A stretch of DNA of 8,236 bases, from contig UQFM01000078.1 in the NCBI GenBank assembly GCA_900540295.1, positions 1-8,236 of the forward strand. Reading direction: 5' to 3'. Shown in pieces: positions 1 through 5,865 of the stretch. Each line of letters opens with the position of its first letter. The stretch's first letter is position 1. The notes under the pieces are model-generated. The model saw nothing but the letters and a program-made list of their open reading frames with translations. It was not told where the DNA came from and searched no databases. The stretch is from an uncultured Oscillospiraceae bacterium. Its GTDB lineage: Bacteria > Bacillota > Clostridia > Oscillospirales > Acutalibacteraceae. The position numbers and the translations under genes were made by a program.

Positions 1-8
1 AATCATTA

Positions 9-23
9 CTGTTATTATAACAG
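9..23. promoter_or_regulatory. 15-base palindrome over the -10, candidate operator
   Basis: CTGTTATTATAACAG is a perfect 7-1-7 inverted repeat (9-15 and 17-23, centre 16) that covers the whole -10 and the TGn extension of the leftward promoter. A repressor bound here would block RNA polymerase directly. The 7-1-7 geometry is that of Fur/PerR/Zur boxes, but the half-site (TTAT core) differs from their TAAT core, so no regulator is named. Part of the symmetry comes from the -10 itself, but the CTGT/ACAG arms are additional. Confidence 0.5.
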
Positions 24-41
24 ATTTTTCTTACTTGTCAA
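14..41 (-). promoter_or_regulatory. Strong sigma-A-type promoter firing leftward out of the window
   Basis: Read on the minus strand, a perfect -35 TTGACA (36-41) is followed by a 16-base spacer and a perfect -10 TATAAT (14-19). The three bases before the -10 are TGT, which makes it an extended -10 (TGn). The stretch upstream of the -35 (about 42-65) is rich in A and T runs and resembles an UP element. The start of transcription would be near position 7, so the gene served lies beyond the left edge and cannot be identified. The sequence match is exact; promoter activity is inferred. Confidence 0.8.
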
Positions 42-151
42 GAAAATTTTTCCAATTTTTTGTATGTTTTTTATATGTCAATCCATGCATTCAACAAATG
101 TGCAGGAAACAACCGATGACGTGTTCCGAAAAATTTTTATCAAACTTTTAC

Positions 152-173
152 GGGCGGATGAAGGCATCCGCCC
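152..173. repeat. Hairpin repeat, 9-bp stem with AAGG loop
   Basis: GGGCGGATG (152-160) pairs perfectly with CATCCGCCC (165-173) across a four-base loop AAGG. It is followed by CTACGGG. This type of unit (GGGCGG arms next to CCTACGGG) resembles dispersed intergenic repeats of Clostridia. The stem is seen directly; the repeat-family assignment is from memory. Confidence 0.7.
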
Positions 174-190
174 CTACGGGTTTGCAAAAG

Positions 191-220
191 TCTGTCATTC
201 TGCGCGAAGCGAAGAATCTC
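191..220. repeat. Short dispersed repeat of the GTCATTCTG-GAAGCGAAGAATC type
   Basis: The unit contains ATTCT (197-201) pairing with AGAAT (213-217), one G-A mismatch, then CGC (203-205) pairing with GCG (209-211) around a GAA triloop. The wording CATTCTGnGCGAAGCGAAGAATC is a widespread intergenic repeat that recurs in many bacterial genomes and often gives spurious peptides ending in ...ARSEES. The function is unknown. Confidence 0.65.
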
Positions 221-250
221 ACACGGAACAGAGTAAATTGAAATCGGTAG

Positions 251-270
251 GGCGGGGGCTTGCCCCCGCC
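251..270. repeat. Very GC-rich hairpin, 9-bp stem
   Basis: GGCGGGGGC (251-259) pairs perfectly with GCCCCCGCC (262-270). Only TT separates the arms, so in RNA the innermost C-G pair would probably open. No T-run follows on either strand. It is likely another dispersed repeat unit; the G5 run could also form other structures. Confidence 0.65.
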
Positions 271-307
271 GCAAGGTTTTATCAGACTTTGGCGGGGCGC
301 CGAGGTA

Positions 308-349
308 CGGGTCTCCGGTGGAGACCTCTAAGCGAAGCTTAGAAGCCCG
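308..349. repeat. Twin hairpins inside an outer closing stem
   Basis: Two perfect 7-bp hairpins lie back to back: GGTCTCC (310-316) with GGAGACC (320-326) around a GGT loop, then TCTAAGC (327-333) with GCTTAGA (337-343) around a GAA loop. CGGG (308-311) and CCCG (346-349) flank the pair and could close a three-way junction, sharing two bases with the first hairpin. The compact arrangement suggests a structured RNA or a mobile repeat unit, but I recognise no named RNA family. Confidence 0.55.
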
Positions 350-371
350 ACCGAACCGGCAGGTGAGAACG

Positions 372-434
372 TCGACCCCTACGAGTTGGTGCGTTGCCGT
401 TTACATTGTGTGAAATCGACCCTACGGGTTGGTG
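372..434 (+). repeat. Imperfect direct repeat, two copies about 44 bases apart
   Basis: Copy 1 (372-391) reads TCGACCCCTACGAGTTGGTG and copy 2 (416-434) reads TCGACCCTACGGGTTGGTG. They differ by one missing C and one A/G change. Copy 2 runs into a small hairpin, GTGG (432-435) with CCAC (440-443). CCTACGGG also occurs at 173-180 beside the first hairpin, linking these units into one repeat cluster. Confidence 0.6.
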
Positions 435-533
435 GAACGCCACGGCTCTTCGACAACATATTCCCCTGCCCGACAGAGACAGATGGGAAGTTAGCTTTCT
501 ATTTACAAAAAGTGAAAATTCATCATTCGCATC

Positions 534-1007
534 TTATTTTAATTTAATTTCTACTTTGTAATATTTCAAAAAATAGGGAACAAACAAAAGAGTGCCTATT
601 ATCAAAATTGCCCAGCCAACATAAGTGCCTTGATTGTCAGGGTAAAAATAATTTACAGCCAAATGAATCGGAAACAGGATCGCTGCTGTCACACCCCATA
701 AGGTTTCCAATTTTCGTTTCATCTTGTTCGCTTTCTCTTTTTGCTTTTGTAATTCCAGCAAATTTTGTTCTGCTTTTTCCTGAAAATTTTCCATTATAAT
801 CCTTTCTCCTGATAACAGTTCGTTTACATTGATTCCGAGAATATCGCACAGCTCCAGCATTATGGATACATCCGGGCAATTTTTTCCGGTTTCCCATTTT
901 GAAACCGCCCTATTGCTGATATTCAGTTTTTCTGCCAGCTCTAATTGCGTCAGATTTTTTTCCTTGCGACATTCGGCAATAAATTTTCCGATTTTTTCTT
1001 GATTCAT
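534..1007 (-). CDS. Membrane-anchored Xre/Cro-type HTH regulator
   Basis: This encodes a 157-residue protein, probably a DNA-binding transcription regulator held at the cytoplasmic membrane. Residues 5-64 form a classic HTH_3 domain, including LTQLELAEKLNISNRAVSKW and the ELLSGE ending typical of Clostridia regulators. Residues 72-101 are a charged, probably coiled-coil linker. Two hydrophobic segments (about 103-121 and 130-147) separated by a short YPDNQGTY loop should span the membrane. The start is set at 1007 because GGGAGGT (1014-1020) lies six bases upstream; an in-frame start at 1031 lies upstream of this site and is not used. It is transcribed alone, from its own promoter. Sampled stretches are about 23-43% GC, below the roughly 50% or more of the export genes, which hints at separate acquisition. 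The DNA target and any sensed signal are unknown. Confidence 0.88.
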   Translation of the reverse strand: MNQEKIGKFIAECRKEKNLTQLELAEKLNISNRAVSKWETGKNCPDVSIMLELCDILGINVNELLSGERIIMENFQEKAEQNLLELQKQKEKANKMKRKLETLWGVTAAILFPIHLAVNYFYPDNQGTYVGWAILIIGTLLFVPYFLKYYKVEIKLK

Positions 1008-1026
1008 TTTTTTACCTCCCAAATTT

Positions 1027-1055
1027 ATCATACATAATATGCGCTTTTTTTACAA
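1027..1055 (-). promoter_or_regulatory. Promoter of the Xre-type regulator gene
   Basis: On the minus strand, TTGTAA (1050-1055) and TATGAT (1027-1032) are separated by exactly 17 bases. Transcription would begin near 1020, at the first base of the ribosome binding site, giving an unusually short leader of about 14 bases. A loose inverted repeat TTAT-N5-ATAA (1025-1037) overlaps the -10 and could be an autoregulatory site, but it is too short to be convincing. Confidence 0.55.
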
Positions 1056-1163
1056 GGAACTGTTGGTTGATTCCCGAATTCAACGCACCGTTAACCGCCG
1101 AAAGCTCCCCGTCTGCTGTGTCGGACGAATTTCTCCGTATATTTTTCCGCACCCGAAACACAA

Positions 1164-1200
1164 AAAAGCAATCCGAACGCATACGATTCGGATTGCTTTT
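1164..1200 (-). terminator. Strong rho-independent terminator of the export operon, bidirectional
   Basis: AAAAGCAATCCGAA (1164-1177) pairs with TTCGGATTGCTTTT (1187-1200) in a 14-bp perfect stem around a nine-base loop. Read on the minus strand, the transcript leaving the permease gene (stop at 1233) folds this hairpin and continues into a T-run. The plus strand also has TTTTCTTTT after the stem, so it could stop transcription both ways. It separates the export operon from the Xre gene's promoter. Confidence 0.9.
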
Positions 1201-1232
1201 CTTTTCTGCTTTTTTGTTTCGGTTTGCGGTTT

Positions 1233-2474
1233 TTAATCTCTCCGCAATGCTTCGATAGGCGGCATTTTAGCGGCACGGCGGGCAGGATACACGCCGAAAA
1301 TCACACCGATTGCCGTGGAGAACCCGACGGCGATGGCTACGGTGGTCGGCTTCACCTCTAAGGGAATGCTCATAATATGCGACACAACTGCCGCACCGAA
1401 CACACCGATTAAAAGACCGATAAGTCCGCCGATTAAGCAAAGAATAATGGATTCCGTCAGGAACTGGAACAAAATGGTCGAGGTTTTTGCGCCGAGCGCC
1501 TTTCGGATACCGATTTCCCGCGTGCGTTCCGTAATCGACACCAACATAATGTTCATTACGCCGATGCCGCCGACGACCAACGAAATGGCACTGACCGCCG
1601 CAATGAAAATGGTAAATATATTGATAACGGTATCAAGCAAATCAATATACGTCGCCATATTGGTGACAAGATAGCAGTCGCGGTCCCCGTTGTTATGGCG
1701 CGCGCGCAAGCGGTTCAGCGCCGCATTGCCTGCGCCTTCCAAATCGTTCTCGTCGTTTGCCATAATGTAAATCGTATCAAAGCTGTCTTGGGAGCCCATC
1801 ACCTGTGAGGACAAGGTCGAGGGCACCATCAGCATACCGCCGGACATCTGCATACCGCCTATCGCCTGCATGGATTCCATCATTTCTTCAGAATCCATAC
1901 CAAAGGAACTTGCAAGGTCTGTTACACCGATAATTTTAATCCGCGTGACGACGTCGTTAAAAGTGAAGTTCACATATTCTCCGACGACATTTGCCCTGCC
2001 GAATAACTGCCGCGCACTTGTGGCGTCAATGACGCCGACAGGTCTGCCTGCCGTGTATTCCGCTTCGTTGAAAAAGCGTCCGTATACGCAGTCACCGCTC
2101 GTTACAAACCGCAAATCTGTATTGCCGCCGATTAAAATCCCGATAGCGCCCTTATCCTCTACATTTAAAGCGCCCATGGTCATGACATAGGGCGACACAT
2201 GCTCCACCGTATCCAGCGCCTTAATCGCCTCAATATCGTCCATGGTAATATAGTCGGACGGCTGTGCCTTGTTGGCGTCCACCATAATGTTAATGGCACT
2301 GTTGCCCATATCGCGAATCATACCAATGATGTAATCGCGGCTTCCGTTGCCGACGGTGATGATGGCAATGACTGACGCTACACCGATAATGATGCCGAGC
2401 ATGGTTAAAAGCGAACGCATTAAATTGGTGCGGATACTGAAAATGGCAATACGTATGTTTTCACGAATATCCAA
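1233..2474 (-). CDS. MacB/FtsX-family ABC transporter permease
   Basis: This 413-residue integral membrane subunit belongs to a MacB-like (type VII) ABC exporter, which works with an adaptor and an ATPase to move substrates at the envelope. The topology is the family's: TM1 about 20-42 (LTMLGIIIGVASVIAI), a large extracytoplasmic domain (about 43-280), then TM2 284-308, TM3 340-364 and TM4 377-397. The conserved cytoplasmic signature ERTREIGIRKALGA lies at 316-329 and the C-terminal PIEAL at 406-410. The start is TTG at 2474: the frame is closed by a stop a few codons upstream, no ATG or GTG lies between, and the next Met (19) would cut into the conserved N-terminus. GGTGA lies four bases before the TTG. 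It follows the adaptor gene by 12 bases. Residues 193-216 contain eight methionines, which is unusual. No ATPase domain is fused and none is encoded nearby. The substrate is unknown. Confidence 0.93.
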   Translation of the reverse strand: MDIRENIRIAIFSIRTNLMRSLLTMLGIIIGVASVIAIITVGNGSRDYIIGMIRDMGNSAINIMVDANKAQPSDYITMDDIEAIKALDTVEHVSPYVMTMGALNVEDKGAIGILIGGNTDLRFVTSGDCVYGRFFNEAEYTAGRPVGVIDATSARQLFGRANVVGEYVNFTFNDVVTRIKIIGVTDLASSFGMDSEEMMESMQAIGGMQMSGGMLMVPSTLSSQVMGSQDSFDTIYIMANDENDLEGAGNAALNRLRARHNNGDRDCYLVTNMATYIDLLDTVINIFTIFIAAVSAISLVVGGIGVMNIMLVSITERTREIGIRKALGAKTSTILFQFLTESIILCLIGGLIGLLIGVFGAAVVSHIMSIPLEVKPTTVAIAVGFSTAIGVIFGVYPARRAAKMPPIEALRRD

Positions 2475-2486
2475 TGTCTCACCGCC

Positions 2487-4052
2487 TTATTGTACAGCGA
2501 TTTTGTCGCCGTCCTGCAAAGCGGTTTTCGGATTCATCACAATTTGCTCGCCGACCTTTATGCCGTCCAGCACCTCGTAAACCGTATCCGACCCGATGCC
2601 CAAGGTGACCGCACGCTTGACAACCGTCTTTTTCTCTGCATTATACACAAATACATAATTTTCACCCGCATCTGTAAACACGGTTTCTACGGGAATGGTC
2701 AAAACATTTTCGGTCTTTTCGGTGTTAATGCGGATGTCCACATCAAAACCGATAACGATTTTTTCATCGGGATTGAGAATTTTCACCTTAACGGGCGCAC
2801 TGCTGGAACTGCCCGAACTGCCGCCTGTTAAAGACGAGGTAATCGAGCTGATGTCGAGTCCCGAAGAAGCGCTCGCCGTTGCGCTGACATAGCTGACTTC
2901 CGCATCGTAAATCTTGTCAAGCGAAGAAACGGTTGCCGGCTGACCGACTTTTAAATCCAGCAAATCATATTTGCCGACGGTAAAGTTTGCGTAAAATTCA
3001 CCGTAATTCTCCACGACAATTCCCGCGCCGACAGAAGCGTCCGCACCGCCGGCAGTGGAGAAAATATCGGTAAGCGTTGCGGCAACATCACTGTTCCCCG
3101 CCGCCATATTCATAAGCGCGGTAAGGTCCATCCCGCCTGACTGCTGTGCTTTCGGCGTAAATATCTCGCCCGCAACCAGATTTTGCTCGGTTACAATACC
3201 GTCTGCCGCCGCAGTCCAGCCATTGCCGAGTGCATCCACAAGCGCCTTATAGCTTTCATATTCTTTGGATTTTTGCTCCATAACGGATTTGTAAAGCTCC
3301 GAAACAGTTTCATCGGTCTGCGCCTCATAAACGGATTTCTGTGCTTCCAAGGCGGAAAGCTGTGCCTTTTTTTGCGCCAATTCCGCTTTTTTTGCCGCAG
3401 TCGAATTGCGGATTGCCGCTTCAATATCCACGTTACCCGCCTGCTGTACAGCGGCGATAATCTCGTTAATTTGTTCTTCCGTCATACCGCCCTTGCGCAG
3501 CTGCTCGATAAGCGCGCGGATTTCTGCCTCGGAATAAGACGGTGTGGCAGGTGCGGAAACCTGTGTATTCTCCGCCGCGGCAATCTCCGACTCCAATGCG
3601 CTGATTTCGCGCTGAAGCGCAGGCATCTGCGCATTGACCTGCCCGAGCTCGCGTTTTGCATCGGATACGGCATTTGCGGATTTTGTGTAAGAGGCTTTCG
3701 CTTTATCGAAAGCGGATTTGTAAGCATTCAGCTGTGCTGTGAGCGTTGAGGTATCAAAGGTTGCCAGCTGCTGCCCCGCCGTAACGCGGTCACCCACAGA
3801 AACATTTACAGACATCACCCGCACGCCGCTTGCCGCGTTAAAGGTTTCGGTACTGCCCGATTCCACAGTCCCCTGCGTATCAAAGGTAGACTGAATATCC
3901 CCGATTTTGGCTTCCGTTAAGCTGTATGTGGGCAATTCAGCGGGCTTGAAATTCGCATACAGCACCGAGACCACCAAAGCAGTCAGTAAAATAACGGATA
4001 CGGAAACCGTAATTTTTTTCTTTCGGGTCCAGTTTTTTGTTTTCTTAAACAA
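2487..4052 (-). CDS. HlyD/MacA-like membrane-fusion (adaptor) protein
   Basis: This 521-residue adaptor subunit is the expected partner of the MacB-like permease encoded directly downstream. A basic N-terminus and one TM segment (14-32) anchor it, with the rest outside. The first biotinyl-lipoyl half is at 72-101 (GVRVMSVNVSVGDRVTAGQ) and the second at 278-296 (GWTAAADGIVTEQNLVAGE). Between them is a long alpha-helical coiled-coil hairpin. A beta-barrel region follows (about 341-385 and 413-435) with a Ser/Gly-rich loop (392-412), then the membrane-proximal domain to the C-terminus. Two extra stretches are notable: 165-216 in the coiled coil and 300-340 after the second lipoyl half. At 521 residues it is longer than typical MacA proteins (about 370-400, from memory). 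The start is TTG at 4052, four bases after GGTGA in GCGGTGATATT; no in-frame ATG or GTG lies close upstream. It is the first gene of its operon and is divergent from the lipoprotein gene. Confidence 0.9.
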   Translation of the reverse strand: MFKKTKNWTRKKKITVSVSVILLTALVVSVLYANFKPAELPTYSLTEAKIGDIQSTFDTQGTVESGSTETFNAASGVRVMSVNVSVGDRVTAGQQLATFDTSTLTAQLNAYKSAFDKAKASYTKSANAVSDAKRELGQVNAQMPALQREISALESEIAAAENTQVSAPATPSYSEAEIRALIEQLRKGGMTEEQINEIIAAVQQAGNVDIEAAIRNSTAAKKAELAQKKAQLSALEAQKSVYEAQTDETVSELYKSVMEQKSKEYESYKALVDALGNGWTAAADGIVTEQNLVAGEIFTPKAQQSGGMDLTALMNMAAGNSDVAATLTDIFSTAGGADASVGAGIVVENYGEFYANFTVGKYDLLDLKVGQPATVSSLDKIYDAEVSYVSATASASSGLDISSITSSLTGGSSGSSSSAPVKVKILNPDEKIVIGFDVDIRINTEKTENVLTIPVETVFTDAGENYVFVYNAEKKTVVKRAVTLGIGSDTVYEVLDGIKVGEQIVMNPKTALQDGDKIAVQ

Positions 4053-4164
4053 AATATCACCGCTTTCAATTTTACGAGATTAAAACAGAATAATTGTATA
4101 ATATTTCGGACGGAATTGCCATATATTTTTGTAAAGAAAATATGAATAAAGGATTAACGAAAAA
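4053..4164. promoter_or_regulatory. Divergent control region between adaptor and lipoprotein genes
   Basis: This 112-base AT-rich gap must hold the promoters for both directions. For the plus strand, a perfect TATAAT lies at 4097-4102, but no good -35 lies 16-18 bases upstream (TTTACG at 4071-4076 is 20 bases away). For the minus strand, the best pair is weak: ATGGCA then TATACA, 16 bases apart and overlapping the same -10 region. No convincing operator palindrome was found. Close or overlapping promoters would couple expression of the lipoprotein and the export pair, but this is inference. Confidence 0.4.
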
Positions 4165-4692
4165 ATGAAAACAAGACTTTTTAGACGAATTGCCTCTGCA
4201 TTGCTGTTTATCCCGTTGCTGTTGTGCGGCTGTACGCAACAGCGAAACATGGACACCGCCGAATTCTGCCGACGCTTCAACGCATTGCAAAAAAGCGAAA
4301 CGCTTCTGTCGGAAACCTTTTTTCGGGAAGCGGCGGAAGACACACGGGAATACAACACATCTCTGCCGTTCGGAAACGGAGAAACCGCTTTGCTGACACT
4401 GCATACAGATGCGGCAGGCACCGTAACGGCGTTTCAGATAACAGCGGTTGCTTCGGACATGCAGAACACCCCCGAAGCCTTCGGCGCATTGTATGAAACG
4501 TACATACAGCTGGTGACGGTTCTGACGGTCAGCGGAAAAGCGGAAGACGGAGAAACCCTTGTGCGCACGGCGGGCATTCTGCCCGATAATCTCGGCTTTG
4601 TCGATTTCGGCTTCGTCGGGGAAGCAGGCACACACTGTTTTTCCGTATTTTCGGGGGAAATGTATATTTCTATGTTTTGTGAGCGGGTTTAG
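4165..4692 (+). CDS. Putative lipoprotein of unknown function
   Basis: This encodes a 175-residue protein with a classic lipoprotein signal: basic start (KTRLFRR), hydrophobic core (about 9-20) and lipobox LCGC, so Cys23 would be lipidated and the mature protein anchored to the outer face of the membrane. The mature part has no motif I recognise; it appears mixed alpha/beta, with cysteines at 35, 158 and 172. The ribosome site AAAGGA (4148-4153) lies 11 bases before the ATG, slightly far. An eight-codon reading frame (4142-4168) ends across the start codon. The gene is the only plus-strand gene of the window, divergent from the adaptor and convergent with the patatin gene, whose stop codon it overlaps. 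Its position suggests a link to the exporter, perhaps as an extracytoplasmic accessory, but no domain evidence supports that. Confidence 0.8.
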   Translation: MKTRLFRRIASALLFIPLLLCGCTQQRNMDTAEFCRRFNALQKSETLLSETFFREAAEDTREYNTSLPFGNGETALLTLHTDAAGTVTAFQITAVASDMQNTPEAFGALYETYIQLVTVLTVSGKAEDGETLVRTAGILPDNLGFVDFGFVGEAGTHCFSVFSGEMYISMFCERV

Positions 4693-5828
4693 TCCTCCGC
4701 CTTCGGGATAGCCGTGCGTTTACGGGTATTGCGGAACAGCTCCAGTGCCGCGCCCGCTTCGGTAAGCTTTGCATATTTTCTCGGCTTGCGGATTTTTTTG
4801 ACGATTTCTTCCGAAGCCTTTTCCAAAATCGGCTTTGCCACCTTCAAAATCGGATTTTCCGACGCTTCTTTACGCTCTGCCTCGGCGGTCTCTTCTGCTG
4901 AGAGCAGGGCGCGCATAAATTTGTGATGTGTATATACCGTCAGCCGTTCCACACCGTACTGCGCGGCAAGAATTTCCAGCTCCGATACGGCTTTATAGCC
5001 ATATTTTTTCTGCATCAGTTTATATTCCTTCGGCTGAAAATAATAGTTCTGCCCACGCAGAAACCCGAACGCTTTTTTCGCGTCCAAATAGCCCATCAGC
5101 ATACGCTTTTCCGTCATACTTTTGTCGAATTCAAAGGATTCGCCCAATTCCTTCGGGTCGTTCGGACGGATATAAATGATGTCTGCACAGGACAAATCAT
5201 CTTTATGCCCGATGCCCTTCATATTGGAAATATCCACCACAATAAACCGATTGATGCCGCGCTGACGGAGCATACGCACAGGTGCATTGTCATAAATGCC
5301 GCCGTCCAAGTATTTCGCGCCGTCGGGGCTTTGATTGTGCAGTCCGGGGAAACGTGCGGACAGCATCAGATAATCCACCAAAAGCCCCTCCTGCATTTCT
5401 TCCACAAACAGCTCAACCGGTTTTAAAGAAGAAACCTGAAAGGTAACAAGCCCCAGCGGCACACCCGATTTTCGTACCTTTTCTTCATCTACATATTCCG
5501 CAACCAAATTACGGGCAGGCGTCACATCCACACCGCCGTTTTTGATAATTTCGTGAAAAATCTGCGGCAGATTGGAAAAGCTGAACAGGTTTTCGGGCGA
5601 CTTCAGCTGTGCTTCCATTTGGATGCCGTCCTTGACCTCGATACTGCTCCACAGTTCTACCGTGCGGTCATAGTCTCCCTGCGCAATCAGCGCGCCGTTT
5701 ATCGCACCGATAGACACCCCTGCAATCATTTCAATTTCCACGCCGATTTCACGCATGGCTTTCCACGCGCCGATTTGGTAAGCGCCTTTTGCCCCGCCGC
5801 CTGCCAAAACCAAACCGTAAGGTCTCAT
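4689..5828 (-). CDS. Patatin-like phospholipase family protein
   Basis: This is a 379-residue lipid acyl hydrolase of the patatin family, which uses a Ser-Asp dyad to cleave fatty acyl esters of phospholipids or related lipids. All key elements are visible: the oxyanion loop GGGAKGAY (10-17), the nucleophile elbow GVSIGAING with Ser39, the LSARFPG block (156-162) and the catalytic Asp175 in DGGIYDN. The C-terminal part (from about 265) is a charged, helical tail rich in Lys, Arg and Glu, which may contact membrane surfaces. No signal peptide is present, so the enzyme is probably cytoplasmic. GGGAG (5841-5845) lies 12 bases upstream of the ATG, rather far. It is last in a minus-strand gene train after the Rrf2-type gene (55-base gap) and runs into the convergent lipoprotein gene. 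The physiological substrate is unknown. Confidence 0.93.
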   Translation of the reverse strand: MRPYGLVLAGGGAKGAYQIGAWKAMREIGVEIEMIAGVSIGAINGALIAQGDYDRTVELWSSIEVKDGIQMEAQLKSPENLFSFSNLPQIFHEIIKNGGVDVTPARNLVAEYVDEEKVRKSGVPLGLVTFQVSSLKPVELFVEEMQEGLLVDYLMLSARFPGLHNQSPDGAKYLDGGIYDNAPVRMLRQRGINRFIVVDISNMKGIGHKDDLSCADIIYIRPNDPKELGESFEFDKSMTEKRMLMGYLDAKKAFGFLRGQNYYFQPKEYKLMQKKYGYKAVSELEILAAQYGVERLTVYTHHKFMRALLSAEETAEAERKEASENPILKVAKPILEKASEEIVKKIRKPRKYAKLTEAGAALELFRNTRKRTAIPKAED

Positions 5829-5865
5829 TTTTTGCTTTTTCTCCCTTCAAAATTATACTCTGCCG

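Larger units (their letters stand above)
42..533. other. Gene-free stretch with clustered small hairpin repeats
   Basis: No credible coding region is seen here. The flanks (42-150 and about 480-533) are AT-rich, while about 151-443 is GC-rich and packed with short perfect hairpins and one direct repeat, each listed separately. The only longer open frame runs straight through the hairpins and reads as repeat-derived peptide. None of the hairpins is followed by a T-run on either strand, so they are not simple terminators. The stretch separates the 3' end of the Xre gene from the leftward promoter. Dispersed intergenic repeats of this look are common in gut Clostridia; their function is unknown. 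Confidence 0.7.

Noticed and set aside
9..23. Fur, PerR or Zur box at the left promoter
   Set aside because: The 7-1-7 geometry fits, but the half-site core is TTAT rather than TAAT, so I leave the regulator unnamed.
152..270. Hairpins at 152-173 and 251-270 as terminators of the Xre gene
   Set aside because: No T-run follows either stem on the minus strand, and they lie 260 or more bases past the stop codon.
64..342. 92-codon open frame in the left repeat region
   Set aside because: It runs through several hairpin repeats, reads as a known spurious repeat peptide (...CHSARSEES), has no good ribosome site and no family resemblance.
151..443. CRISPR array
   Set aside because: The repeats differ from one another, are not evenly spaced, and there is only one two-copy direct repeat; no cas genes are present.
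1008..1031. Earlier in-frame start for the Xre regulator
   Set aside because: The ribosome site GGGAGGT (1014-1020) lies inside this extension and is ideally placed for the ATG at 1007.
3183..3749. 188-codon plus-strand frame inside the adaptor gene
   Set aside because: It is antisense to the repetitive coiled-coil coding region, low in complexity, and has no ribosome site or domain.
4072..4635. 187-codon reverse-strand frame opposite the lipoprotein gene
   Set aside because: Composition and cysteine/arginine content are those of an antisense shadow; the plus-strand frame has a real signal peptide and lipobox.
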